Source: Ceratotherium simum simum
Lineage: Eukaryota; Chordata; Mammalia; Perissodactyla; Rhinocerotidae
Assembly: GCF_000283155.1 (NCBI RefSeq)
Contig: NW_004454193.1
Location: 9,113,944-9,177,943, forward strand
Direction: 5' to 3'
DNA: 64,000 nucleotides
The position numbers and the translations under genes are program-made. Each line of letters starts with the position of its first letter. The stretch's first letter is position 1. This document shows positions 1 to 13,500 of this stretch, one piece after another. Under the pieces are notes generated by a model. That model was not told the origin of the DNA. It was given only the letters and a program-made list of their open reading frames with translations, and did no database searches.

Positions 1-310
1 GGGGGGATGGCCTCATTTCTAGAGACTTATCAATGTGGAAGGTGAGGCCTTAAATCTGCATAATAACCTTAATCTTGTTTATTGTGCTTTAGTGGTGATC
101 TCCTGTAGCTGGCTCCCCCCACCCCCAACATCCTCCTTTGTCATTGGCTGAACATGGTATTTAAGACGAGAATTTCTGCTATTGTGTTGAGAAATGCAGT
201 GTCCCTGCTTTCTCCCATATATACATGTTATTAAACTTGGTATTATTTTCTCCTGCTAACCTGTTTTGTTAATTATTTGGCCAGCCATAAGAACCTTAAG
301 GAAAAGGGCA
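1..310 (+). mobile_element. probable class I ERV LTR fragment (3' part)
   Basis: The stretch has a short-spaced TATA-like and AATAAA-like layout (TTATTAAA near 229) followed by a pyrimidine-rich U5-like end, resembling the 3' part of mammalian ERV1 LTRs such as the MER39/MER61 group. The left end is cut by the window. The family is not assigned from sequence alone. It lies in a CNGB1 intron. From about 310 to 1000 I see only GC-rich unique intron DNA and no CNGB1 exon. Confidence 0.4.
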
Positions 311-1009
311 GAGGGAGATTCTCCCTCTCTCCCGACAGCGTCTTGTAAGCACTTCCTCCTTTCGTCTTTGTGCCAGGCCTGTGAGGCAGGCCCTACACTA
401 TCGGCCAAAGATTCCACAGCTCTGAGAAGAGGACGGTGCCGAGGTCTCCAGCCGGGAAGGGCAGGCATGGGGTACCGCTCCTGGGCAGGCCCCGAGCACG
501 GCCTGGTGAGGGAGCCACTGTCTGCCCCCAGAGCTCTGAGCCCCTCTCCGCAGGCATCGGGTTCGCAGCTCGGGGCTTTTCCAGGGCCCCACCCAGGTGC
601 CCAGATCATAGACGGGGCCTCTGACGCAACGGGGGTGCTCGAGCTCACATGGAAACTGCTGCTCCATCCGGGGCTTAGACTTTGCCCCTAGGGTCCTTCA
701 CGGGCATGCCGCCTCCTGGCCAGACCCTCTCTGCCAGCCCAAGACGTCCCTCAGGGCCGCCGAGTGAGCGGGGCTCTGACTCCAGCAGCCCCGTCTGGGG
801 AGGGGCTCCTGTTTCCAGGACCAGCAGACAGAGAGCTCAGGGACATGGATTCTAGGCCAAGGCCCCCACCTGGACCTGGGTTGCTGGCAAAGCCTCCATC
901 ATCCCTGAGACCTGGGTCGTGATGCCCCCTCTCTCTGCCTCTCCCTGGTCCAGGCCCACATCTTCTCCCACCTGGTCCCCAAAGCACTAACTTCTCACTA
1001 ACCAGGCAT

Positions 1010-1195
1010 TTCTCAGAATGTGGCCTCTGCTACTACCCCATCATTGGAATCATCTGCGTGCTTCTTGAAAATGCAGATTCCCAGGCTCCCACACTCTTCA
1101 ATTCGGGAGGTCTGGGGGTGGGACATTTCTTCACAGCTGCCCCTAGATGCTTCAGATGTGGCCCAAAGTTCAAGAACCCATTGCTTTCCCTGCCT
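1010..1195 (+). mobile_element. MER5A-like hAT-Charlie DNA transposon remnant
   Basis: The sequence follows the MER5 pattern: a 'tctcagaatgtggcc' start, a 'catctgcgtgcttcttg' stretch and a 'caagaaccca' end. It is nonautonomous and decayed, within a CNGB1 intron. Confidence 0.6.
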
Positions 1196-1589
1196 CCAAT
1201 GCTTGCTCAGCCTCAGGGTGATCTTTGTGAAGTCACTCCCCTGCTCAACCACCTTCAATGGCTCCCCATTGCCTACAGCCTAGTCCCCTGAAATCAAGCT
1301 CCAACTTTTCTAGTTTTCTCTTCTGCATCAAGGACCCTGGGCTCCAGATTAGCTGAAGTGCCCACCACTCTCCCCGTGCACCCCCTCCCTCTCCTACCTC
1401 CAGGCACTGGCTCATGTTATTGTCTCTGCCGGGACTGCCCTCCCCCCCACACCAGCTTGAGATGTCAGGGGTCTCAAACGCAAAGGGCCCTGCAGCCAGG
1501 GAGATGGTGTATGTAGGCCAAGTGGAGGGTGCCACCCGTCCTCAGGTGGCAGCTGCTGCTCAGATCTCCCTACAAGCACACTGTGAGCC

Positions 1590-1690
1590 CGTCACAGCCA
1601 GATCTTACCAGTTTTTGAGAGAAGCCAGCTTTTTCTATGTAAAGCCATCTGATTTTTAAATGTTGACAACTAATTCTAATTTTTAAAATA
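1590..1690 (-). repeat. unassigned dispersed repeat, copy 1 of 4
   Basis: Read on the minus strand it shares a core with three other places in this window (8655-8770, 10240-10345, 57410-57490): a 'ttagttg' start, a 'tttacatagaaaaa' type middle, 'ctggcttctct' and an 'agatctggc' end. It is probably an old DNA-transposon fragment; the family is not assigned. Confidence 0.5.
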
Positions 1691-1898
1691 ACTCCTTGTC
1701 CCAAACAAAGACATCCGTGGGCCAGCTGGGACCCAGGGCAACCAGCCCAGGACCCCTGGCTAACTCCCCCTTCCTGCAACCCCAATACCACAAGCCACAT
1801 TCAATCCACCCACTTTCCAAACCTACACACTCATTTAGCCTTATCTGAAGCAATAATGTCATGCCATCACAGGTTAGATGGGCTAATTAATGCTTTTT

Positions 1899-2112
1899 TT
1901 TTTTTTTTTTAAAGATTTTATTTATTCATTTTCCCCCCCCAAAGCCCCAGTAGATAGTTGTATGTCATAGGTTCACATCCTTCTAGTTGCTGTACGTGGG
2001 ACTCGGCCTCGCGTTGGACAGAGAAGTGGTGCCTTGGGGCGTGCCCGGGATCTGAACCCGGGCCGCCAGCATCAGAGCTCGCACACTTAACCGCTAAGCC
2101 ACGGAGCCTGCC
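1899..2112 (-). mobile_element. ERE1-type SINE (tRNA-derived)
   Basis: A minus-strand equine repetitive element with its T-run at the left and tRNA-like head at the right, including a B-box-like 'ggatctgaacccgg'. It is flanked by a 16-bp direct repeat, CTAATTAATGCTTTTT, at 1883-1898 and 2113-2128, the target-site duplication. This places the genome among the Perissodactyla. Confidence 0.92.
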
Positions 2113-2794
2113 CTAATTAATGCTTTTTAATGTCAGCGAAAGCCTTTGTTGCGTCCACTAGAGTCCTGACCCGCGGAGGGAGAGAATGTGGCCAAGCCAA
2201 AGCAGGACCATTTCTGGGAGAAACTGTGGCCTGTAGGGGCACCGACTGAGCCAGGTGCCACGCCGAGGGCTGTGTGGGTGTCCTCTGAGAGAGAGTCCTC
2301 CACGGGCTCTCCCACAGCCTTCAGTGGGAAGTCCTCCTGCTGTCTAGCTTAAGTCTCACAGACCGCCCTTCCCCTATTCTGGTGGAAAGGGGTCAGCCTT
2401 GGTCCCCGAGAGGTGGCTCTGGGACTGATGGAAGTGACTCTGACTCACTCTCGCCCTGCCTGGGAGCGTGGGGAGGGGCAAGGGGTCACTGTTCAAGGAG
2501 GGTGGGGTTCAACAGCCACCCCTCCCCCTCCCTTGCAGGTCCTCTCTTCAGGGCACCCTTCTTTCCTTCCATCCATCTGTCCGGCTGTCCGTCCGTGCTC
2601 TCCCAGGCTCCCTTCTCCCCTGTTTCAGAGGCCTCCAGCTGCCGCTACCCCTGAAACAAAGGAGAAGACAGAAGGGTGGGTGCGCGGCGGACAGGCGGAG
2701 GGAATGAATGAGTGAGTGACCCAATGAGTGAACGGCTGGAGGGCTGGGGACAGAGTGGGGAGAAGGGGAGGGACGCTCATCCCCCAGCCAAATC

Positions 2795-3155
2795 CTAATC
2801 CTGTTACCCGTGAATGTGACCTTATTTGGAAATAGGGTCTTTGCAGGTGTAAGAAGTCGAGGATCTCAGGATGAGATCATCCTGGATTTAGGGTGGGCCC
2901 TGTATCCAACCACTGGTGTCCTTATGAGAGAACGGAGAGGGAGATCTGACAGACGCAGAGGAAAAGGCAGAGATTGGAGGGCAGCTAGAAGCCAAGGGAC
3001 CCCAGGGATTGCCAGCAGCCCCTAGAAGCCAGGGGAGAGGCATGGAACTGTTCTGCCCTCAGAGCCCCAGAAGGAACCAACCCTGCCACCACTGATTTTA
3101 GACTTCTGGCTTCCTGAACTGTGGGAGGATACATTTCCGTTCTTTGAAGGCCCCC
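2795..3155 (+). mobile_element. MLT1-type MaLR solo LTR
   Basis: It carries the hallmark MLT1 text 'gaatgtgaccttatttgga' (written here as 'gaatgtgacctt' at 2813), then 'gtgtccttat' and 'ggcatggaac', and ends in the 'gaactgtggga' block. It is an old LTR in a CNGB1 intron. From 3155 to 4570 I see GC-rich intron and a short MIR/L2-like scrap near 3880-3935, but no further CNGB1 exon. Confidence 0.8.
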
Positions 3156-4570
3156 AGTTCAGGGGCCTTTGTCAAGGAAGCCCCAGGAAACTAACGCACC
3201 CTCCAATCTCTGGGGTGGGTCCCAGAGCCCACCCACGGCCCACACACTCGGGGCACAGCAAGGAGGCCCTGTCTACAGGTTGAGACTCCTGCCTCCACCC
3301 AGAAGAGCAGAGAGGAGGGTAAGAGGGGCCGGGGGCTCCGTCCTCAGAGCTCTCAGCAGCCCCTGGGAGTCTGTGCTCCAGGGAAGGTTTTTTGTCCCAC
3401 TAACCTTGGCCTAAGTGGGCAATGCTGCCAGGCCAAGGGGACTCCAGTCACCACTCCGAGAGAACTCGCTCAGTGACCTTGGGCACATCTCTGCCCCTGC
3501 GTCTGCCCCAACAGCCGTGGGGGGCGCTGCTCTGCACCCTCCAGTGTGGCCATGAGCTCCACAGGACTGAGAGCCCTGCTCTGAGGCCTCCTCCTCCCGC
3601 TGTTGTCACAATTGTACAAACCCATCCCCTCCACGGCTGCTCTGTCAGTCCCGAGCTCCACGGTCAGTGGCCTGTCTGTGCTGCCCCAGGCCACGGTGAC
3701 TGCCAGCGTCAGAGTGCTCGTGAAGACCACCACCAGCCGAGCGGGGCTGGTGTTGGACACAGCCGTCAGACACAGCGAGGAGCAGCCCTGGGAGGCCCTG
3801 GGGCCCTGTGTCCGGGGTGGAATAGGGCCACCACCCCCGGGGCCCAAACTCTGCTTTGCTCACCTCTAGAACTCATCACAGGCCTGGCACATAGCAGTCT
3901 GTCCATGATCATTTGTTGATGAATGAATGCCCTGTCCACCACAGGCCTCTCTGGAGGCCACGAAATGAAGGAGGAGCAGATTTTGGACCCTAGCCCTCCC
4001 CTCTTGGCCTCCGTCTGTCCCCAGTCCTGGCACAAGGCTGGGATGAAAGGCACCACACACCTCCCCAGCCCAGCCACAGATGAGGGGATGCCCTCCCAGC
4101 TCAAGGGAGCTGGAGTCTATGGGGTCCAGTTCCCCTAGGGAGACCTCGTCCCTCTCCCTGTGCCCCCCAACCAGGGCTCTGCTCAGCCAAACCACTGGTC
4201 CAGGGGGGCAGTGGGGAGCTCTCTCTGGGTTGTTTCTAGCAGAAAGGGGGGCCCATTGACTTGGCCTCGGAGCTGTTTTCTCTGGATGAAAGCTAGAACA
4301 CAGGCAGGGTTCCCCACTGCATCTCCTCACAGCCCCAACAGGGGCCTCCAGCCACCCTCTGGCTCTGGGCCAGGCTCTGGCTACCTGGCCAGGCTGACTG
4401 GGGGGTAGGCCTGCCGAGCATGGGGCTCTCTCAGCCCCAGGTCAGGAGACCCCGACTCTGCACCCACAGTGAGTCCAGGTCTGGCCAGGGACAGCTCCAG
4501 CGCCCACGCGCGCTCAGACCAAGCAACCCTCCCAGAGACGCACACGGGGACCCAGTAACATGTCACTTAC

Positions 4571-7500
4571 TGGTCTGCACGTCACACGTCACAGGGCAGT
4601 CAGGCTCCTGCATGGGGAGAAAGGGGGAAGAATTGCCATGGCCTCCTGCCCGCCTCCCTGCTTCAACCACCCCTTCCGGCACCGCAGGAGCAGGAGGGTT
4701 GTCCTCACTCCTACCAGGACGCCTGCAGAGATCCTGCTGCAGCAGGCTCCCCTCTTCCCTGCTCCTCTCCTGCCTCAGAAGCCGCCCTCTGCTCCCCTCG
4801 CTCTCCGCCCGGGATCACTGCTCGGTCCCACCTCGGCTTCTCTGCTCAGGCTGAGTCCCTGCCTGGAGTGCCCTCTCTTCCTTCTCTGCGCATGAAAACC
4901 CTCCTCCCACCCTTCCTTGGAGGGTTGTCTCAGAGCTTCGTCTGCAGGAAGGCCTCTCCCCACCAGCACCACACCTTCCCCCGCCCCACCCCTGTGTCCT
5001 CAAGGGCCCTCCTCTCTGAAGGATCTTCTTGCCACCAGCCTCTCCCTTCCCTCTTCTCGGAAAACGCCAGAGCTGCGCTTCTTCTGTCACCCACAGAGGC
5101 CCATGAACACGAAGCCTGAGGGCTCAGCCTGCAGGGAAGGGGCCCTGAAGCTTCCTATCCGTCTCCTACTGCAGCCAGGACCGGGATCCAGGCCTCCCGC
5201 CTCCCGGTTCCAGGTGATTCTATGAAGAGGTCCAACTGTCCCCAAGAGAGAAGGGCCAGGTGCCAGGTTCTTGGATAGGGAGAATAAGAGGCGACAAAGT
5301 CCCCACTCCCCTGACCCACCCATGTTGGAACCCTAGGTTGTTGGAAATACACACAGGGCCCGCTGGCTTTCTGTGAGCCCGACTCCTTCCTAGAACATTT
5401 CAGGCCTCTATTGTCTCTGGGCCTTTGCACATGCTGATCCTCTGCCTGAAGGGCCCTTCCTATACCACCGCCTTCACCTTCACCTACCCCCTTCCTACCC
5501 CTCCTTCAGGTCTCAGCTTGCAGGCCGCCTCCATTGGGAAGCCTTCCTTGACACTCCTGGGAGGCTCTTCCTCTGCACCCCACATCCTCTCTTCTTCCCC
5601 CCATGGAAGTACCTCCCCACCGACTGTGAGCTCCTGGAGGGCGGGGCCAGGCCAGCGCTTCTCAGCCCTGTGGCCTCAGTGACCCGAGAGTGTGAGTGTG
5701 GAATGAGTGTGAGCCGTGCAGACAGGCAGGCTGGGGGCTGGGGTCCCGATGCAAGCTGCCTTCGTCCTTCTGTGCCCCCACCCCAGGGACACAGGCCGAC
5801 CATCCCACCCTTGCCTGAGCTCTAAGACCCCTCCCACCACCAGCCAGGGCCCCACTTCCCGAGCCCAGCACCGACCTGCTCCCCAGCCTTCGCGTGGAGC
5901 ACTGGCTGAGGCAGCGCCTTCTCCAGCCTGTGCAGGAGCCACAGCACCAACCTGCAGGCAGGAGAGAGCGGCTGTGTCCAGGTGGGAGGGCTCATGGGGA
6001 AACTGAGACCAGAGTCAGATCCCTCCCGAGGCAGACAGCAAGCCCGCCAGAAGGCAGACTAGAACCTGGGTCTCCAGCCTCAAAGACCATTGTCCCCCTC
6101 CCTGGCTTCCCTAGGCAAGCCTCTGGCTACTGCTCGGACCCCAGCAGGCCCCAGAGGTGCATTCCAGGCCCCTCCCACACTGCCAGGACGGGAGCATTTG
6201 GCAATACCCACTATGATGTTAAATGCATGTATCTTTGGCCCAGCAACTCCATTTCCTTAGATTTATCCTACAGATTTACTTGCATATGAGTGAAATGATG
6301 CCTGTCAAGGCTATTGATCATGGCAAAAGAGTGGAAACAAGCTTAAATGTCCACCACATAGTTAAATAGAAGCTGGTACATCCATAGAATGGAGTGCTAC
6401 GCAGCTGTTGAAAATGAAGCCGACCTATGGGTATAAAACCACCTCTAAGATACATCATTAGGTGGAAAAGCAAGATGCAGAACAGTGTGTATGGTTTGCT
6501 GTTGTCAGGTACGTGTTTAAAGGAGAAACATGCTCACAAGCTCGTCCGTGCATGAAACAGTGAGGAAGGACCAGAAGCACTGATGTGGTTGCCCTGGGAT
6601 GGGGCCCTGGAAACCCCTTGGAATTTTCTCCCAGGTGTGTGTGTTAGTTTTATAACTAAAAAAACTGGTTTGGTGAAGGTTGGGTGTTGGGCTGGGGCAA
6701 GGACTGATCCTGCTCCCCATGGGAGGTGGGGCATTTGGGGTCTCACCTGGCAGAGTCCCCAGGGGGCGACAGGGAGGAGGCCTGGAGGCCGGGCTGGGGC
6801 TCTGGAGTCGGCTCCTCCTCAGGCTGCTGGGGGCCAGGAGCGGGCAGGGAGGGGATCTCCAGGGCCTGCAGCCTGGGCTCCGTTTCCAAGGGTGGTCCTG
6901 GGGGCTCTAAGCAGCAGGGAAAGCAGGAGGCTAAAGATGACGTGGCAGGGCTCCACGCGACCCCTCAAGGGCATGGGGACCAGGATTCGAGGCGCCAACA
7001 TAGCTGAGTGGGGAGCCCCTTGGGACCACCCAACTACCCCAACTACTTGTCCAAGACCTCACAAGTCTGTCCCAGGCCACTGGCTTTCCAGGCTGGACTG
7101 GGGAGGGAGGTCCAGGGTCCTCCGCAACAGCTCACTGCTGGGAAGCCTTGAACCCCTCCCTAGTCTGGGTGAGGGCTAAGGTCCTCCTCCAGCATCCCCC
7201 AGGCCCCAGTTGTACCCCAGCCCAGCCTGTGATCATCCCAGGCAGCCCATTCCCAGGTCCCGTCCTTGTACCTGGGCCCAAGGCGGCATCCGCAGGCTCA
7301 TCTCTCCAGCCCTGGATCATAAACAGGGAGTGGGGTCAGGGAGCAAAGTGAGCCTGTGCACCCCTACCCCGGCCAGCCGGGCCCTGGGCCATCCCTCTCC
7401 CGAACCCCTCTGCCCCTCTTGCAGTCACTCCTCCCCCATCACGGACCCTCCGGGGAGGAGAGCACCCCCTCCGTGGGTCCCGGGGGGTGGGGATAGCGTG

Positions 7501-10500
7501 CTGGTGTAGGCAGGCTCTTCCTGGGGCCCGAGAAACCCTCCCAGGTGGTCAGCTGCCTGCTCCCCCTTTTCCTCAACTTACCTCGGAGGTTTTCGGGGGC
7601 TGAGGCAGTACTCTGTCCAGATTCTGCTCGAACCACCTGAGCAGCCAGGGCCTGGGCCTGCAGGGGGGGCTGGTGGTCAGCCGAGCGGCCTGAAGGAGTG
7701 GGCCAGCCACACTGTCCTGACTGCCTGCTGGGGTCCCGGGCCTCCACCAGCCCTTGCTCACCCTCGGCTCCCCTTCTGCACAGTGGGGTCCTTGTGCTGG
7801 GTCCTCTCGAAGGGCCCCAGGTGGCGGGGGAAACTTCCACCAACCTCAAGTTCTGACCCAGGGCTGGAGCAGGCTCCTGGAACAACAGGCCCAGCCTTGG
7901 CCTCCTGGGCAGCAGGTGAGGAGCGGGGGCACCTGGGGACCTGAATGCAGCAGCAGGGGCATTCCGCTGTGACTGGGACAGAGAGGTCTGTCTTCATGGG
8001 TATGTGACCTGTGCAGGGCCCCACACTTAGAAGGGCCCCTTTTCTAATTTGATGCTCTGTTGTCACAGTGTTAAATTCTTAATAGTTTTTTTAAAGGAGT
8101 CCTGCATCTTCATTTTGCGCTGGGCCCTGCAATTACGCAGCTGTCCGGGGGCAAACATTGGGTCCCAGATCCACATGGCCTCCAGGCAGCCCTTCTGTCT
8201 TCAGGGAAGCTCCATGCTCCCCGGGGAACCTACCCCCCTGGGTATGGCCCCAAAGAAAGCTGGCATGTCCTCTGGGTGCCTTCTTCCTAAATCACTTTAC
8301 TGGTCCCAAAGTCAGCAGAGTGGCCCTGGGGACCCATGACCTGGACAGCCTCGAGGGGAGCGAGCTGGAGCAATGAATGAATGAATGGAGTGTGTGATTG
8401 TATAAATTCATCAATTCATCCATTTGTTCCTCCCTTCTGCGCTGAGTCCCCTCCCTGTGGCAGGCACTGTGCTGGGCGCCAGGGGTCCAGCAGTGACCAA
8501 GACAAAGTCCCTGCGCTCAAGGACCCGACAGTCTAATGAGTGAATGAAGGAAGGAAGGAATGAATGAGCAAATGGAGATGAATGCGAGACTCTGGATTTC
8601 TGGCAGGGATTGCAAACTGGAGGCTTCAGGATTCTTTTGGGGGCCCACAATGTTTTTGAAAACTTTTCAATTAGTTAGCAACATCTAAAAATTAAGGGTT
8701 TTACATAAAAGCCTACATTTCTAGCTTCTCTTGAAAAACTGGAGGATCCGGCCACAGGGGCCCGCACTCCTGCAGGGCAGAGGCATTTGGAGCCAAGCAA
8801 GGCCCCTCCCTGGAGAAAGACAGGGGCTCCCCCGTTTGTCACAGAGTCCCCCCAGCCTGCCACCCATGATGACAAGGCAGCTCTGAGAAGTCCAAAGCTG
8901 ATGCCAACTGTGAGGCCAACCTGGGCGCCCCAAGGTCGCCCACAGTGGCCCTGGCGCTGCTCCGGGCTCCACATGGTGCCCACCCACATGATGCCCACCT
9001 GTGAGGATCTCATCCTGCCTCCTCCCTGTCCTCAGAAGGTGGTCCCAACTGGGGATCTCCCAATAATTAGCACAGCAAACTGTGGGCATCACAGGGCCCA
9101 TCATCCCCATCTTGTGGATGAGAAAAGTGAGGTCCGGAAGAGACAAGAGGCAAATTCAAGGTCACACACCAAGGTGGTGGTAGACTCTGCTCCTGAACCC
9201 AAGACCCTGGGCTCTGGGCATGCTGCTCCCCCACCACACACACTACAGATGAGGTTCAGGGGCTCCCAAACCAGTGCTCAGGACGGGCACTCACCCGGTT
9301 TCCTGGGCCCTGGGGGCTTCATTGGGTCCATCTGCAGAAGAAAGGAAGGTGGTGAGCAGCAAGAGGCCAGTCCAGAGGCCCCCCACCCCCCACTCCGGCC
9401 AGCCCGACTCAAGCCCAGGTTCAGACCCGGGGCCCGTCAGATGAGAAGCTCTGGCCCCGGGGACTCTCCCCAGGGCAGGGCCCATCCCAACAGCTCCTCG
9501 CTCCCACCGCTGTAAAGCCATCCTGCTTCCCGGCCTTACCTGAGCCCCCAGCGCTGCAGTGCCCCAGGATCTGTGCTCCCACCTGCCAGGACAGACAGAC
9601 AGACGTGGGCAGAGAGCCCGGGCACTGGCCCCCACCCGACCCTTCCTCATCCGACCCGCCTCAGCTCCTGGCCCAGCAGTACCTGAGTCGGGCCCTCCAC
9701 GCCAGCAGCAGTGTTCTGGGCTGGCCCGCCACTGTTGACTGGCTGCGGGACCACCTTCTCCACGCCCTTCCTGAGCCAGGTCAGCACCCTGCCGCTGGGA
9801 CTGCGAGGGACAGAGACACCGGCTGCCCTCACCTCCCCAGCCCCTCCCTGGTCAGAGTGGCAGTCCACTACCTCCTAAAGAACTAGGTTTGAATCCTAAA
9901 CCTCTGTCTCCCCACTGTGAGACTTCAGACATCCCCCCTGAGCCTCTCTGGAAAATGGGGGACGCCAACCCTTGGTGAGGCCAGGCACGTCCGGTGCCAA
10001 CCCGAGCCCACCCCCATCAGATGCTCAGTTCAGCAGCCAAGTTCTCTCTGTCATCCTGCCTCCCCCTTAGCCGGGCTCCAGGGGGTTCCTGTCCTGCACT
10101 TGGCACATGTCTTGTGCTCCAGAAAGGTTGAGGGTTTCCTGTGGGGTGTCTCCTTGTGACTGAGGCTGGTCAGCCTAACTATGAGTCACAGACTCACTGC
10201 CTGACGCCGGACCCCGCAGACATGCTCGCTTAGACACGCACCAATGGCCCAAAATGTTTGAGCTAACTGAGAGGTTTCATGTAAAAGTCTGGATTTCTGG
10301 CTTTGTGGGAAAATTAGAAGCTCTGGCCACACTAGACCTGCATTTCACCCGATCACTGAGAAACCACTGGCCCCCACCCTCCGTTTCTCTTGGTCACATT
10401 GGCCCTTTGGCCCAGGAGACCCCCATCCTCTGCCCGAGGATCCCTTCAGCCAATTCCCAAGATGCTCTGGGCCTTGGTCTGGGAATGCCCACGGACCTGG

Positions 10501-13500
10501 GAGCAGTGCCCGTCCCCACCCCGCAGTGGCTTCCTAGCTTGGGGAGGAGTTTGGTCCTGAGGAGAGGGGAGGGTGGTGTGGTACCTGTTCACTTCGGCAA
10601 CCACAGCAACCTGGCCCTGGAGGGACGTGGGCAGAGCAGGGGCAGCCTCCTGGGTTTCTGGAAAAGATCCCTCATACCTTAGATCTGGAACCTCAAAGAG
10701 TCCCCTTTCTACCCTGCTGCGGAGATTAAGTTGGAGGCAGGGGAGAGGGGAGGACCCCAAGGGGGTCAGAAGGCCAGGGTTCCAGCTCAGCTCAGCTAAA
10801 AAGTCCCCAGGAGCCCACTCTGAGCTTCTCTGAGCCTCAGTTTCTTCACCTATGAAGTGGGCCTGCCAGCCTTTCCCCTCGCCTATGGGGAGAAAGCAGC
10901 CCCTCCCCAGCTCCTGGCCCTGCCGGCTAGGCTTCCAGCACTCACCCTGAGGGCTAGGGTCTGCCACAGCCACTTCCTGCCCCTTGGATGGCTCCTCAGG
11001 TGCCTGGAGGGTTCAAACAGGACCATGTAAGCCCTCAGTGAGACCAGCCTGGTTCAGGCATGGTCAGCCCCTGACCCACCCACAAGGGACCCCTCCACCC
11101 CCCACAGGACCAAACAACTCTGTTCTCACAATCGTCTCTGTAAATCCTCCCAGCCCCAGGGGCCCTCATCCAGGGCTGGGCCCTCCTACCCCTCCCGAAA
11201 GGTGGCCCCCAGGCCTATCACATCCCCCACCTCACTGGCCTGAGAATAGAATGTTAGAGAGAGTTATGAAGCCTTGGAGCAAGCTGAGGGGAAGAGGGAG
11301 GTGAGAGGAGCCCACCCCTCACCCAGTGCCCAGCACAGCTCTCCCTCTCCTGCTGGGCCAAAATTCCCATTCCCCTCTGGCAGCTGGACAGCATTCAGCC
11401 TCCGCCACCTGCCTCTCACCTCTGCAGATGCACCTACTGCTGCTACGTGCACATATGTGCATGTACAAACATGCACATGCATACAGACACACGAACACGT
11501 GTAGGCTCTCACATGTACAGACACATACATACATGAGCGCACATGTATACACACAATGACACACAGACACTTGTGTATACACACCTGCATACATGCGCAG
11601 ACACAAAATAAGTGCATCTGCCCACAGATACATGTGTACTTGCAAGACACAAAGCACATATGCATATAGATTTGCGAGTATGTATAGGGCACATGCAAAC
11701 ATGTGCATATACACATGTGCATGCATGCAGATGCACACACATGCAAATGCCTGCACGTGTACAGATACACAAACATGTGCATATGCATGCACATACATTT
11801 GCAGACGTACACAGACACGGATATTATATATACACACATATATGTGCTCAGTCACATACACACAGGCATATACACAGTACGCATGCACACTTGCACTGAT
11901 ACACAAGCATGTACTCATGAACACATCATTTCATATGTGCATCAACACAATCAAACACACACATAGATAAACACACTGCACAGACACACAAATGTGTGCA
12001 TGTGCACATACATGTGCATGTATTCATGCACAAACACATAAAGTTCTGCAACTGAACACATATACGAGATCCATGCACAGATGCACAAAATATGTGTATA
12101 TATAAACATGCACGCACATACAACTATGTCCATACACACATACATGCACAGATATACAAACATGGGCATATGTGCACAAACACATGAATACAATCACAGA
12201 CTCAGAAACATGTGCACATACACACATTTATACACACCAGCACACCCACATGCACACAGAACTACAGACACACTAATGCATGTGCATACACACAACATAT
12301 ATGCGTATACACGTGCATACCCACACATGTCAACACCCACGTGTGTTTGTGTACGCTTGACTTGCTGTCACACGTGTGTGCATAGACATACCACTACAGA
12401 CACAAGGCACACACGAAAACACACGTGCACACAAATGCTATGTCTGGGCAGCTCACTGTTTCCTAAACACGCTCTGCACCACCCAGAAACAGCCTTTCCT
12501 CTGCCAGGAATGCCCCACCTCTTCATCTCCTCCAGTTACAACTCAGCCCAGCCCACTGTGCCTGGGAAGCACTCCCCCACCAGCTCCCAATCTCCAAAGT
12601 TAAGACGATTCTCTCCCTCCTCTGAGCACCCACAGTTCTCAGTCTTATTTGGCCCTCCCAGAGGGGTTGAGCTGAGGCCACCATTGGAGCTCACCACATT
12701 TCCTCATCACCTCTGTCTCCTGGTAGAAGGAGACCTGCCTGAGACTCGTCTGCTGATCCCCAGGGGCAATGCCTTATTCATCATTATGCTCCCAGCACTG
12801 TGCACAGGCCTGGCATCACTTAAAGCTAAATCAAATCTGTTGAATCGAACTTTTGAATTAGTTGTCATCAAGCTCCTGAATGAATAAGATGCAGAGCTGG
12901 CAAGTTTTGATGTGCTCAAAGGAAAGTTCCAGAGCAATGCCACTCAAAGTGTGGCCCATGAGCCAGCATCAGGCCTACAATGAATAAGCAGTTTGCCCCA
13001 GAATGTATATCGACACACTGCTTCCTTCATCGAGAAAGTCTTACTACAAAACAAATACCAACCAAAGTAAGCAGTATGCTTGGTTACATTGTAGATTCAC
13101 ATTCTGGGAAGTTCCTAATCTCATCCTGGGCTGGTGACAAACAGTTCAGTGACTGGCTACTTTGAGTAGCTCTGTTCTAGACTCTACAAGTTGGCATCAA
13201 TGGCCAGTGGGCCAAATCCAGCCTGCTGCTTCTTTTTGTAAATAAAGTTTTACTGGAACACAACCATCCCCTTTCATTTATGTATCGTCTATGGCTATTT
13301 TCATATCACAGTGACAGAGTTGAGTAATTAACAGAGACGGCACGACTCACAAAGCCTGAAATATTTACTATCCAGCCTTTTACAGAACCAAGTGATATCT
13401 GCGTTTTCTTCTGGCTCCAAATTTCTCCGTTGTGGAAGGTCCATGGGGGGCAGCTGACCCAAGCTGGGACTTCCCTGAGCAGCAAGACTAGGATGCCCTT

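Noticed and set aside
1..4570. Search for the next CNGB1 exons (the acidic GARP part)
   Set aside because: I found no segment with the expected E-rich protein and splice borders, so the next exon is probably outside the window.
11264..12887. Several open frames of 60-268 codons on both strands across the CA-rich tract
   Set aside because: They follow the dinucleotide repeat and are Met/Cys/His/Val- or Thr/His-rich without any domain; the tract lies within a CNGB1 intron.
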